From: Microlunatus speluncae
GTDB taxonomy: Bacteria > Actinomycetota > Actinomycetes > Propionibacteriales > Propionibacteriaceae
NCBI RefSeq assembly: GCF_009299835.1
Contig: NZ_VKCZ01000001.1
Coordinates: forward strand, 62,001-126,000
Direction: 5' to 3'
DNA length: 64,000 bases
Part shown: positions 25,978 through 34,465 of the stretch, piece by piece
How the letters are laid out: every line of letters begins with the position of its first letter
How positions within the stretch are numbered: position 1 is the stretch's first letter
The notes under the pieces: model-generated
Databases searched by the model: none
What the model saw: only the letters and a program-made list of their open reading frames with translations
What the model was told of the DNA's origin: nothing
Made by a program: the position numbers and the translations under genes

Positions 25978-27018
25978 GTGAGCGAAGGCGTGGGGGCCGA
26001 GGCAGGTCGATCCGAGTCGGCCGAGTCGGCGGGATCCGAACCGGGCCAGGGACCGTCGACCGGTTCGGGCCGACCGACGGACAGATTGATCTCGGCGATC
26101 AGGGTGGCCGCGATCGATTGCGGCACCAACTCGATCCGCCTACTGATCGCGGAACCCGACGACAGCGGCGGGCTGCGGGAGGTCCACCGGCAGACCGACA
26201 TCGTCCGGCTCGGTCAGGGCGTGGACGCCACTGGGGAGTTTCATCCCGACGCGCTGGCCCGGACCTTCGCCGCCACCGAGACCTATGCCGGCCTGATCCG
26301 CGAGGCCGGAGTGCCGACGGACAAGATCGACTTCGTCGCGACGTCGGCGGCCCGGGACGCCCGGAACCGCGAGGAATTCTTCGCCGGCATCCGGGATCGC
26401 CTCGGCGTCACGCCGGAGGTGATCAGCGGCGAGCGGGAGGCGGCGCTCTCCTTCACCGGTGCGGTGAGCGGTCTGGACGCCGGCCCGGAACCCCTGCTGG
26501 TGATGGACATCGGCGGCGGCTCGACGGAGTTGATCTTGGGCGAACGAGAGGGCGGGATCCGATCCTCCGTCTCGCTCGACGTCGGTTCGGTCCGGCTCAC
26601 CGAGCGCTTCCTGGGCGCCGGACCGCCGGACCCGGCCGACCTCGGCCGGGCCGCGTCGTTCGTGGACGGGGTGCTCGACGGTTGCGGGGTCGACCTCGCC
26701 ACCGCCCGGACCTGGATCGGCGTCGCGGGCACGGCCACGACCCTGGCCGCGATCCACCTCGAGTTGCCGCAGTACGACCGGAGCAGGGTGCATCGCGCGA
26801 CGATCACCGTCAACGCCCTCGCCACGCTGCTCGCCGACCTGGCCGACAAGACCGTCGAGGAGATCCGGGCGATCCCCTCGATGCATCCGGGCCGTGCCGA
26901 CGTCATCTGCGGCGGCACGCTGATCGCCGCCCGGGTCGCCCGCCGGGTCGGCACCGACCAGTTGGTGGTCAGCGAGACCGACATCCTGGACGGCATCGCG
27001 CTGTCCCTACTGTCCTGA
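25978..27018 (+). CDS. ppx: Ppx/GppA exopolyphosphatase
   Basis: These enzymes cleave terminal phosphate from polyphosphate or act on pppGpp. The ASKHA-fold signatures are AIDCGTNSIRLL (about 46-57), TSAARDARN, the phosphate loop MDIGGGSTEL (about 176-185) and GVAGTATTLAA. The GTG at 25978 has AAAGGGG five bases upstream and is preferred over GTG 25972. This leaves an unusual about 42-residue Glu/Ser/Gly extension, including GPSTGSGR, which resembles a translated, decayed copy of the dispersed repeat. A shorter start at GTG 26104 is possible. Confidence 0.93.
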   Translation: MSEGVGAEAGRSESAESAGSEPGQGPSTGSGRPTDRLISAIRVAAIDCGTNSIRLLIAEPDDSGGLREVHRQTDIVRLGQGVDATGEFHPDALARTFAATETYAGLIREAGVPTDKIDFVATSAARDARNREEFFAGIRDRLGVTPEVISGEREAALSFTGAVSGLDAGPEPLLVMDIGGGSTELILGEREGGIRSSVSLDVGSVRLTERFLGAGPPDPADLGRAASFVDGVLDGCGVDLATARTWIGVAGTATTLAAIHLELPQYDRSRVHRATITVNALATLLADLADKTVEEIRAIPSMHPGRADVICGGTLIAARVARRVGTDQLVVSETDILDGIALSLLS

Positions 27019-27062
27019 CAGTTTCCGCAAAATACCCAATGCGGTCGCACTGATCCGTCAGA

Positions 27063-27068
27063 TACAGT
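27063..27068 (+). promoter_or_regulatory. -10 box of a leaderless promoter
   Basis: TACAGT ends seven bases before GTG 27076, and no Shine-Dalgarno sequence is present. Confidence 0.45.
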
Positions 27069-27075
27069 CCTTTGT

Positions 27076-27492
27076 GTGACTGATCAGCTCTATTCGGTAC
27101 GGGACGTGGCGGCGCGTCTGGGCGTTCACGAACGCACCGTGCGCAACTACCTGCGCCGCGGCGCCCTGCAGGGCACCCGGATCGGCAAGCAGTACCGGAT
27201 CTCCGGCGACGCCCTGACGGCGTTCGCCGGCGGTCCGGTGATGGCTCCGGGCCCGGCGGCGGATCCGGTGCGGTCCGAGGTGTCCGCCATCGTCGAGATC
27301 GAGCCGATCACCGCCGAGCGCCGGGCCCGGCTGGAGACCTTGATCATCAGCCTGCCCGGCGAGCTGCGGCCGTCACCGCTGCGGGTGCAGACCATGATCG
27401 ACGAGCAACGGTCCCGGATGAAGATCATCGCGACCGGCGACCTCGGCACGATCACCCGTTTCCTCCAAGCACTGGAAGGAGTGCTCCGATGA
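27076..27492 (+). CDS. Excisionase-family helix-turn-helix protein
   Basis: The 138-residue protein begins with a MerR/excisionase-type HTH: YSVRDVAARLGVHERTVRNYLRRGALQGTRIGKQYRI (about 6-42), the DNA-binding domain called BldC/HTH_17. The C-terminal half is a mixed alpha/beta part that may bind a ligand or dimerise. Its stop overlaps the ATG of an alpha/beta-hydrolase gene as ATGA, so it probably regulates that operon. It is longer than the short HTH protein usually seen by proC. Confidence 0.85.
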   Translation: MTDQLYSVRDVAARLGVHERTVRNYLRRGALQGTRIGKQYRISGDALTAFAGGPVMAPGPAADPVRSEVSAIVEIEPITAERRARLETLIISLPGELRPSPLRVQTMIDEQRSRMKIIATGDLGTITRFLQALEGVLR

Positions 27493-28331
27493 CCACGATC
27501 TACCGCACCGAGGGCGGCGCCCGGCGGCTCGAGCAGCAGTATCGGGCGGTGCTGGACGCCTGGCCGGTCGAGGCAGAACACCGGCTCGTGCCGACCCGGG
27601 AGGGCGACACGTTCGTCAGCGTTTCCGGTCCGGCGGAGGCGCCGCCGGTCGTGCTGCTGCACGGTTCCGGGGCCAACGCGACGACCTGGCGGGGCGACCT
27701 CGCGGCCTGGTCGGCCGAGTTCCGGACCCACGCGGTCGACCTGGTCGGCGAGCCAGGCCTCAGCGCCCGGTCCCGCCCGGTGCTCGACTCGCCGGCCCCG
27801 GCGGCGTGGCTGGACGACGTGCTGGACGAGCTCGGTCTCGATCACGCCGCCCTGGTGGCGATGTCGCTCGGCGGCTGGCACGCCCTCGATTACGCGATCC
27901 GGCGACCGGCTCGGGTCGACCGGCTGGCCCTGCTCTGCCCGGGCGGGATCGGTCGGCAGACCTACGGCTGGCTGCCGGCCGCGATGCTGCTGCGCCTGTT
28001 CGGGCCCTGGGGTGTCCGGCGCACCGCCGGCCTGGTCACCGGCCTCGACCGGCAGACGCTCGGGCCAGTGCTGGACAGCATCGTCGACACGTTCGCCGAG
28101 TTCCGGCCCCGGACCGAGCGTTTGCCGGTGTTCGGTGACCAGGCGCTCGGCGGGCTGGCCATGCCGACCATGATCATCGTCGGTGACCGAGACGTCATGT
28201 ACGACAGCGCCGAGACCGCGCGGCGCGCGGAGGCACTGCTGCCGAACTCGTCGGTCACGGTGTTGCCCGGCGTCGGTCACGCCGTGCTCGGCCAGACCGA
28301 GCAGGTGCTGGAGTTCCTCCGGTCTCGCTGA
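27489..28331 (+). CDS. Alpha/beta hydrolase
   Basis: The 280-residue enzyme shows the alpha/beta hydrolase series: the oxyanion segment LLHGSGANATTW (about 55-66), the nucleophile elbow AMSLGGWH with Ser near 124, the acid in VGDRDVMYD and the base in LPGVGHAVLGQ. It has no signal peptide, so it is cytoplasmic. The substrate is unknown; the type includes esterases and carboxylic-ester hydrolases. It is co-translated with the HTH gene upstream. Confidence 0.88.
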   Translation: MTTIYRTEGGARRLEQQYRAVLDAWPVEAEHRLVPTREGDTFVSVSGPAEAPPVVLLHGSGANATTWRGDLAAWSAEFRTHAVDLVGEPGLSARSRPVLDSPAPAAWLDDVLDELGLDHAALVAMSLGGWHALDYAIRRPARVDRLALLCPGGIGRQTYGWLPAAMLLRLFGPWGVRRTAGLVTGLDRQTLGPVLDSIVDTFAEFRPRTERLPVFGDQALGGLAMPTMIIVGDRDVMYDSAETARRAEALLPNSSVTVLPGVGHAVLGQTEQVLEFLRSR

Positions 28332-28377
28332 GGCCACCGTGGAGCGCGGGCGCCGGGAGGTTTGGCAGAATGCCCGG

Positions 28378-28890
28378 GTGACCAATCTCGCCATCACCGT
28401 TCTGGGGCACGACCGTCCCGGGATCATCGCTCGGACGGCGGACCTGCTGGCCGAGCTGCAGATGAATCTCGAGGACTCTTCGATGACCCTGCTGCGGGGT
28501 CACTTCGCGATGACGCTGATCTGTTCCGGCACGGCCTCCGCGGCCGACGTCGAGGCGAAGCTGGCCAAGATCATCGATGACTCCCTTTCGGTCAGCGTCC
28601 GCGAGGTCGACCCGGAAGCTGATCATGCCGCGGTGGGGGAGTCGTACTTGATCACCGTGCACGGTGCCGACCAACTCGGCATCGTCGCCCGGCTGACCGG
28701 TGTGCTGGCCGAGTCCGGTGGCAACATCACCGACCTGAGCACCCGGCTGTCCGGTGGGCTCTACGTCCTGCTCGCCGAGGTCGACATCGCGGCCGACGCC
28801 GTCGAGGGCGTACGGCAGCGACTGCAGGAGGTGGCCTCCGGCCTGGGGGTCGAGGCCAACCTGCGGCCGGTGGAGCGCGACGAGCTGTGA
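28378..28890 (+). CDS. Two-ACT-domain regulatory protein
   Basis: The 170-residue protein consists of two ACT domains, opening NLAITVLGHDRPGIIARTADLLAE (about 3-26) and YLITVHGADQLGIVARLTGVLAESGGNITDLS (about 87-118). This is the GcvR-like layout; ACT pairs bind amino acids and here probably act as a sensor. GTG 28378 is chosen as the start because the first domain begins immediately after it; upstream extension is out of family. Its stop overlaps the GTG of def as GTGA, so the two genes are coupled. Confidence 0.85.
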   Translation: MTNLAITVLGHDRPGIIARTADLLAELQMNLEDSSMTLLRGHFAMTLICSGTASAADVEAKLAKIIDDSLSVSVREVDPEADHAAVGESYLITVHGADQLGIVARLTGVLAESGGNITDLSTRLSGGLYVLLAEVDIAADAVEGVRQRLQEVASGLGVEANLRPVERDEL

Positions 28891-29432
28891 GCCTTGAACT
28901 TCCGGCGCTCCCCGAGGGACGCGTCCGCAACGTCGTGCGCGCCCCGGACCCGGTGCTGTCCACCGCCTCACCCGAGATCGACCCGACCAGTGACGAGTCC
29001 GCCCAGCTGTGCGCCGACCTGATCGCGACGATGAAGGTCTCGCCCGGCTGCGTCGGTCTGGCCGCGCCACAGATCGGCGTCTCGGCCAAGGCCTTCTGCG
29101 TCGACGTCTCCGATCACCCGAAGACCCGATCCAGCCACGGCCTGATCGTGTTGATCAACGCCGACGTGGTCGCCACCAGCCGGAACGAGAAGTCGCGGGA
29201 GGGCTGCATGTCGGTGCCGGACCTCACCGGCGACGTCAAGCGCGGCAACCGGGTCACCGTTCGCGGGCAGTTGCCGGTCACCGGCGCGATCGTGGAGATC
29301 GTCACCGACGCGTACGAGGCGCGGGCGTTGCAGCACGAGATCGATCACTGCTCCGGCCTGCTGTTCCTCGACCGCGTCGCCGGCGCCCACGCCGTCTTTC
29401 CGCGCAAGGTCTACCAAGACCCCCGCGCGTGA
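28887..29432 (+). CDS. def: Peptide deformylase
   Basis: This metalloenzyme removes the formyl group from nascent proteins. The three family motifs are present in the 181-residue product: GCVGLAAPQIG (about 52-62), EGCMSVP with the metal-binding Cys (about 109), and QHEIDHCSGLLFLDRV with the two metal-binding His and catalytic Glu (about 150). The first motif has CVGLAA, a normal variant. The GTG start overlaps the ACT gene stop. A palindromic repeat element begins two bases after its stop codon. Confidence 0.96.
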   Translation: MSLELPALPEGRVRNVVRAPDPVLSTASPEIDPTSDESAQLCADLIATMKVSPGCVGLAAPQIGVSAKAFCVDVSDHPKTRSSHGLIVLINADVVATSRNEKSREGCMSVPDLTGDVKRGNRVTVRGQLPVTGAIVEIVTDAYEARALQHEIDHCSGLLFLDRVAGAHAVFPRKVYQDPRA

Positions 29433-29434
29433 CC

Positions 29435-29892
29435 TTGTTCGTTCCCTGAGCCCGTCGAAGGGCAAGCCAGGCCAGCGCCATCTCGGGTTCGGGTCGCGGG
29501 GATCGACGCTCCCGTCGAGTGGGGTCGGGACGGCAGGATTCGCCCGCCCCGGGTCGGCTGGACAAGTCCGCTCGGTGCATGCCGAGGATTAGAAAGACGC
29601 GCCAAGGACGGGCGGGTTACGGCGTTTCTGGGAATGTCCGGCCGGCCGCCGGTTGGGCTGCGTTGGGTTCATCGACTGTGACGTTTCCCGGCTCAACCGG
29701 CGCCGAACGGGCGGGAAACGTCACAGTCGATGCCCAGCCGGCGACTTTCGCCGCCAACTCCGGCGCTCGGCAGCATGACGCGGCGGACCGCCTTGACCCG
29801 TCCGCTTCCTGGCGCGTCTTTCCGGCCGTCAGGCCGAAATCCGGAGGGGCACGCGTCTGGCTTGCCCTTCGACAGGCTCAGGGAACGAACAA
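29435..29892. mobile_element. Nested palindromic element with 36-base terminal inverted repeats
   Basis: The two ends, 29435-29470 and 29857-29892, are 36-base inverted repeats with one mismatch, and each is a full copy of the dispersed GTCGAAGG repeat. Inside lie GAAAGACGCGCCA (29590-29602) facing TGGCGCGTCTTTC (29810-29822), GCCGGTTGGGC (29648-29658) facing 29732-29742, and a perfect 21-base inverted repeat 29670-29690/29712-29732. There is no credible ORF. It lies between convergent genes. A MITE-like element or a large structured transcript end would look like this. Confidence 0.6.
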
Positions 29893-30010
29893 CCCTCGCT
29901 CCGACCATCAAAACCCGCCGGCCCGGCTTCCAGCCCGAACAGAAGTCGCGCGACACCACAGATCCAAGATCATCGGTGGATCCAGGGAACGAACAGCCAG
30001 GGATCGCCTT

Positions 30011-30931
30011 TCAGGCCGGGACGGCGAGGGCGGTCAGGGCGGGGGCGAGGCATTCGAGCTGGTCGGTGATCGTGCCGAGGTTCGCCCCGGGCACGCTGAT
30101 CACCACGTGATCGGCGCCCGCGTCCAGATGATCTTGCAGGCGGGCGGCGATCCGGGGCGGGTCGCCCCAGCCGAAGCGGGCGTCGATCACCGCGTCGGTG
30201 CCGCCGCCGGCCAGGTCCGCTTCGCTGTAACCCAAGCCGCGCAAGGCTTTCGTGTACGGCGAGCTCGGAAAGTCCGGCATGCCGAAACCGCGGATGATCT
30301 TGCGGGCGGTGGTGGGGTCGGCTTCCGGGATGATCAACTGCTGCACGATCAGCAGCGGCTCGGGGCCGAGCAGGTGCCGGGTCCGCCGGGTGTGTTCGAC
30401 CGGCATCGCGGCCGGGATCGCGCCGTCGGCCCGGTCGCGGGCCAGCTCGGTCATCTTCGGGCCGAGCGCGGCGAGCAGCCGGGGATAGGGCACCGACGGC
30501 CGGGGCGCCCGTTCGACGGCCGTGTCCATCCGGTCCAGGTAGTCGCGCATCCTGGTCAGGGGCCGGGTCCAGGTCTGGCCGCTCTCCTCGACCATCAGAT
30601 CCATGCTGACGCCGAGGCCGAGCGCGAACCGGCCCGGATAGGCGTCGGCCAGCACCGCGGCGCCGCCCTGCATCGCGGCCGGATGCCGGGCCCAGGTGTT
30701 GGCGATCGACGAGCCGAGGACGATCCGCTCCGAGGCGGCCAGCAGCAGCCCCAACTGGGCGAACACCTCCCGCCCGCCGATCGCCTCGTTGACCCAGGCC
30801 GCGCCGAAGCCGGCCCGCTCCACCCGCCGGATGCTGTCCCGCCAGTCGTCGGCGGGCGCGATCGGCACGGTCAGCCCGACGCCGACCCGGCCGAGCCGTC
30901 GCCTGGATTCCGCAGCAATAGTCGTTGACAT
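30011..30931 (-). CDS. LLM-class (F420/FMN-dependent) oxidoreductase
   Basis: The 306-residue protein has the luciferase-like TIM-barrel features: VGVGLTVPIAPADDWRDSIRRVERAGFGAAWVNE, IVLGSSIANTWARHPAAMQGGAAVLADAYPGRFALGLGVS, and a C-terminal DAGADHVVIS. In actinobacteria this TIGR03620-like subgroup usually uses F420. The substrate is unknown. ATG 30931 is preceded by GAGGAGAT. It is divergent from a TetR gene, which likely controls it. Confidence 0.9.
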   Translation of the reverse strand: MSTTIAAESRRRLGRVGVGLTVPIAPADDWRDSIRRVERAGFGAAWVNEAIGGREVFAQLGLLLAASERIVLGSSIANTWARHPAAMQGGAAVLADAYPGRFALGLGVSMDLMVEESGQTWTRPLTRMRDYLDRMDTAVERAPRPSVPYPRLLAALGPKMTELARDRADGAIPAAMPVEHTRRTRHLLGPEPLLIVQQLIIPEADPTTARKIIRGFGMPDFPSSPYTKALRGLGYSEADLAGGGTDAVIDARFGWGDPPRIAARLQDHLDAGADHVVISVPGANLGTITDQLECLAPALTALAVPA

Positions 30932-31025
30932 CGAGATCTCCTCGCTAGAATCGGAACGAACCACCCGTTTCGACCGAGCGTACCGGAACGCAGAGCCCGT
31001 TTCGAACCCAGGAGTGACCGCCGTC
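30932..31025. promoter_or_regulatory. Divergent control region of the LLM enzyme and TetR genes
   Basis: CCCGTTTCGA occurs twice as a direct repeat, at about 30964-30973 and 30998-31006, in the 94-base gap between the two start codons. These are candidate binding sites for the divergently encoded TetR protein. Confidence 0.4.
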
Positions 31026-31721
31026 TTGAGCGAAGTGAGCGAAGTCCCGGCCCGGCGTGCCGATGCGCGCCGCAACCGGGATCGGGTGCTGGCCGCCGCG
31101 CAGCAGGCCTTCGCCGAGGACGGCATCCTGGTGCCGCTGGACGAGATCGCCCGGCGCGCCGGAGTGGGGGCCGGCACGGTCTACCGGCACTTCGCCACCA
31201 AGGAGGCGCTGTTCGCCGAGGTGGTGACGGACCGGCTCGAACGCGTCGTCGACGAGGCCCGGAAACTGATCCACGCGGACGATCCGGGCCAGGCGTTCTT
31301 CGGCTTCTTCACCACCGTCGTGGAGCGGGCGGCGTTCAATCGTGCGGTCTGCGAAGCCCTGGAGAGCCGGGCCGGGATCTGTCCGATCCGGGTCGAGCAG
31401 GACTTCGATCACCTGATCGGCGAACTGCTGCGCCGGGCCCAGGCTGTCGGGGCGGTCCGGGCCGACGTCGACACCGCCGAGGTGCGTGCCCTGCTGGCCG
31501 GCTGCGTTGCGATGGAGCGGGGTCGGGCACGGCCCGGTCGGATGGTCGAGCTGATCGGCGACGCCCTGCGACCGACCGTAACGAAACCGGTCGAACGTAA
31601 CGAAACCTGTGAGATCTGTAACGCTCCGCTACCGGCCAGCACGACCGGCCGCCCGGCCCGCTACTGCAGCCCCGCCTGCCGCCAGAAGGCGCACCGCCAA
31701 CGCCGTCGCTCCTCTTCCTGA
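31026..31721 (+). CDS. TetR family regulator with C-terminal cysteine cluster
   Basis: The N-terminal HTH is typical of TetR: RDRVLAAAQQAFAEDG, then VPLDEIARRAGVGAGTVYRHFATKEALFAEV. The ligand domain runs to about residue 180. The last about 35 residues are unusual: CEICNAPL and RYCSPACRQKAHRQRR supply four cysteines and a basic end, like the small zinc-binding modules written C-x2-C...C-x3-C in other actinobacterial proteins. The start is uncertain: AGGAG at 31010-31014 overlaps GTG 31014 but stands 11 bases before TTG 31026, which is chosen. It is divergent from the LLM oxidoreductase. Confidence 0.85.
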   Translation: MSEVSEVPARRADARRNRDRVLAAAQQAFAEDGILVPLDEIARRAGVGAGTVYRHFATKEALFAEVVTDRLERVVDEARKLIHADDPGQAFFGFFTTVVERAAFNRAVCEALESRAGICPIRVEQDFDHLIGELLRRAQAVGAVRADVDTAEVRALLAGCVAMERGRARPGRMVELIGDALRPTVTKPVERNETCEICNAPLPASTTGRPARYCSPACRQKAHRQRRRSSS

Positions 31722-31740
31722 CGCACCACCGCGAGGGATT

Positions 31741-31813
31741 GTTCGTTTCCTGAGCCTGTCGAAGGTCGGGCCCGATCATCACCAAGGCCCTTCGACAGGC
31801 TCAGGGAACGAGC
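31741..31813. repeat. Inverted pair of dispersed GTCGAAGG repeats
   Basis: GTTCGTTTCCTGAGCCTGTC with GAAGG (31741-31765) faces its near-exact reverse complement at 31789-31813 across a 23-base loop. The pair sits between the convergent TetR and NTF2-like genes and could act as a terminator. Confidence 0.8.
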
Positions 31814-31824
31814 AGGCTCCGAGG

Positions 31825-32262
31825 TCAGGAATCGAAGGCCTGGAGGACGGCGAGGCTGTCTTCGTACATGTGGTGCCGGGTGATCAGTCCGCCCTCGATC
31901 GTGAGGTGCAGGGCGAACACCATGTCGAAGCGCCGGCCGGTCGCTTCGACCAGCTGGCTGCTGGTGCCGATCAAGACGGCGTCGGGGCCGTCGATCAGCA
32001 GCCGGTCGATCGCCACCCGGGCCTCGCTCGAGGGACAGCTGCGACCGAAGGTTCGGAAGTGGTCCGCCACGTCGGCGCGAGTCGAGCGGGGCCGGATCCA
32101 GGGCACGACCGGATGGTGCTCGACGGGCCAGTCGACTCGCCAGTCGATCTTCGCCGCGTACAGCTCGGCGATGTCGTCCGGGTCTCCCCGACCGGTGCGC
32201 CGCAGCAACTCCTCGACCACGGTCCTGGTGTCTGGTTGCGTTCCTTGATCGACATCAGCCAT
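31825..32262 (-). CDS. NTF2-like/SnoaL-type protein
   Basis: The 145-residue protein has the cone-shaped NTF2 fold pattern: VVEELLRRTGRGDPDDIAELYAAKIDWRV near the start, WIRPRSTRADVADHFRTF, and beta strands ending in RRFDMVFALHLTIEGGLITRHHMYED. Members are ketosteroid isomerase-like enzymes or lipocalin-like binders of small molecules. ATG 32262 is preferred over a longer in-frame start because the fold begins close to it. No operon partner. Confidence 0.8.
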   Translation of the reverse strand: MADVDQGTQPDTRTVVEELLRRTGRGDPDDIAELYAAKIDWRVDWPVEHHPVVPWIRPRSTRADVADHFRTFGRSCPSSEARVAIDRLLIDGPDAVLIGTSSQLVEATGRRFDMVFALHLTIEGGLITRHHMYEDSLAVLQAFDS

Positions 32263-32337
32263 GGCCGGAGAGTAGCGACGGGTCACTGACACGTCGTGTC
32301 AGTCGAGCCGGAAATCCTCGCGGCGCGAGCCGATCGA

Positions 32338-34437
32338 TCAGGCCGGCGTGGGGGTGCCGTCCAGGGGCAGGTGCCAGGAGTCGGTGCGGCCGTCGAGCTG
32401 GACGGTGACGACCAGCCCGTCGGAGTCCTCGCTCCAATCGACCCGCTCGATCGCGCTGTCGCCGCGGCCGGTCTCGATCACCGAGGCGAAGAGGGCGTCG
32501 TTGCCGGTGGTCCGGCGCAGCAGGGTGCATTGCGGCTCGGCCGGCGGATTGCCGGGCGTGGTCGCGGTCAGCACCTCGGCGCCGGCGGGATCGTGCGCCC
32601 AGAGCCGGGTGGTCACGCCCTCGACCTGCCATGCCGCTTGCCATTCAGGGCCGCTGTGCGGCAGCCGGTGCACGTCGGCCAAGATCGCGTACGTGTCCCG
32701 CATGTCGCCCTCGCCCGGCGGCTGCCAATCGACCGGCTCCAGTTCGGTCGGAGTGATCATGGTGCCGCGGTGGTGCCAGGACAGCTCGATCGGCACCGCG
32801 TGTCCGAGCCCGGCCGCCGGCGCCTCGACCCGGATCAGATCGACGAAGTAGCCCGGCGCGAAGATCACCGACCGGCGCAGCATGGCGCCGGCGTAGGCGG
32901 GCACGTGGGTCCGCCGCGGCTCGCGCAGCCAGGATCCCTGCCGGCCGACGATCTCGTCCGGATCCTCCGGCCAGGCGACGATTGCCTCGGCCAGACCGTA
33001 CGGATGCTCGGCCGGATCGCGGAAGTCGATCAGCCGCCCCTCCGCCTCCGGCTGCGAGGTGTGATCGAGCGACACGGTGTTGTGCGACAGGGTCTGCCGG
33101 ATCCACGGCCCCTGCAGCGGCGAGGTGTAGGCGGGGGAGCCGGCGTCCGGGGCCAGTCGCACGCCGTGCGCCCACAGGTCGAGCTGCAGCTTGTCCGGAT
33201 GACCGTGGCCGCCGCCGTGCGGCCCGTACTTCAGCAGCAGATAACGATCATCGTCGGTCAGGATCGCGTAGCCGCTGGTCGGGTGCACCGTCCGCAGCGG
33301 CCAGGAGACCGGCGCGGCGACCCCGGCCAGGTCCGGGCCCTGCGTCAGCGCCGCCTCGCCGACCCGCTCCCGGCCGTGCTGATAGAACGCAGCCAGGACC
33401 TGGGCGAACCGATCATCCGGCCACAGCCCGTAGCCCTGCTCGTAGTGCCCGGCGTACTGGGCCAGGCCGTCCGGATAGGCGATCGAGTTCCAACCGTCGT
33501 TGGTCGCGGGCAGGCTGAAGTCGGATCTGATCATGGACAGCGGCGTCAGCAGCATGTCCCGCAATCCACGCGTGGACAGGAATTCCGGCCGGCGTTCGCG
33601 CAGCGCCGCCGCGGCCGACAGGGCGCCGGACAACATGTAGTAGTGATAGGTCGGCGAACCCTCGGCCCACCAACCGTCGTCCAGGATCCCCTCGGCGAAC
33701 TGCGCGGTGAGCCCGGTCTCGCCGTCCACCGCGAGCCGGACCAACGCGTCGTCGTCCAAGATCACGCCGAGGTGCGCGAGGGAGGACAGGTGCCAGCACT
33801 CGATGTTGTGGATCTTGTGGAACAGTTGCCCGGTGACATGATCGGCCAGCCCGCGGAGCAGCCCGTCCTCGATCGTCGCGCGCTCATCGGCGGACAGGTG
33901 ATCACGGATCGCGTCGTAGGTCCGGCAGGCACCGATCGCCCAGACCGCCTCCTCCAGCGACTGCCCGGTGATCTTGCCCTTCCCGGCCCAGCGGCCGTAT
34001 TCGGGCAGTTCCGGATAGCGGGTCGCGTAGTCGAGCAAGATCTCCCGCGGGTACGCCAGGTAGCGTGCCCCGGCCTCCGCTCCGAGAGCGGCGACGACCG
34101 ATCCGCAGGCCTGGATGCCGCCCATGATGCGGCCGTTCAACGCACACCGCCAACCGCCGTCGAAGTCCTCGCCCTGCCACAGCCTCCCGTCCACGGGGCA
34201 CCGGTGCTGCGCCGGCCCGGACGGGTCGAAGTCGAGCGGCACCACATGATCGGGGCAGTGGAAGGAGTGGCCCCAGCCACCGCCCTCGGCGACCGGGCGC
34301 AGGTCCTGCTCCAGCGCCGCGTCCGCCTGCTGCAGCAGGGAATCCCGGGCGACGGCGAAGTCGGGATCGGTCCAGCGGGAGCGGAGTCGTTTCAGTTCGT
34401 CATCGGTGCGCAGCCGCGTGCTTGAACTGACGGGCAT
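32338..34437 (-). CDS. Heparinase II/III-like polysaccharide lyase
   Basis: The 699-residue protein has an N-terminal alpha/alpha toroid with NIECWHLSSLAHLGVIL and EGSPTYHYYMLSGAL, where Asn, His and Tyr are the usual catalytic set, and a C-terminal beta-sandwich headed by KYGPHGGGHGHPDKLQLDLWAHGVRLAPDAGSPAY, the Heparinase II/III-like signature. Such enzymes (PL12, PL15, PL17, PL21) cut uronic-acid-containing chains by beta-elimination. No signal peptide is visible, so oligomers are probably split inside the cell. It is downstream of the ABC importer genes on the same strand. Confidence 0.85.
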   Translation of the reverse strand: MPVSSSTRLRTDDELKRLRSRWTDPDFAVARDSLLQQADAALEQDLRPVAEGGGWGHSFHCPDHVVPLDFDPSGPAQHRCPVDGRLWQGEDFDGGWRCALNGRIMGGIQACGSVVAALGAEAGARYLAYPREILLDYATRYPELPEYGRWAGKGKITGQSLEEAVWAIGACRTYDAIRDHLSADERATIEDGLLRGLADHVTGQLFHKIHNIECWHLSSLAHLGVILDDDALVRLAVDGETGLTAQFAEGILDDGWWAEGSPTYHYYMLSGALSAAAALRERRPEFLSTRGLRDMLLTPLSMIRSDFSLPATNDGWNSIAYPDGLAQYAGHYEQGYGLWPDDRFAQVLAAFYQHGRERVGEAALTQGPDLAGVAAPVSWPLRTVHPTSGYAILTDDDRYLLLKYGPHGGGHGHPDKLQLDLWAHGVRLAPDAGSPAYTSPLQGPWIRQTLSHNTVSLDHTSQPEAEGRLIDFRDPAEHPYGLAEAIVAWPEDPDEIVGRQGSWLREPRRTHVPAYAGAMLRRSVIFAPGYFVDLIRVEAPAAGLGHAVPIELSWHHRGTMITPTELEPVDWQPPGEGDMRDTYAILADVHRLPHSGPEWQAAWQVEGVTTRLWAHDPAGAEVLTATTPGNPPAEPQCTLLRRTTGNDALFASVIETGRGDSAIERVDWSEDSDGLVVTVQLDGRTDSWHLPLDGTPTPA

Positions 34438-34465
34438 GAGATGATCACATCCTGGGTCGGGGGGA

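Noticed and set aside
29519..30928. Plus-strand frame of 469 codons over the palindromic element and the LLM gene
   Set aside because: Runs across inverted repeats and opposite a clear oxidoreductase.
32296..34425. A 709-codon plus-strand frame opposite the lyase gene
   Set aside because: Shadow of the heparinase-like gene; no domain motifs, no Shine-Dalgarno.
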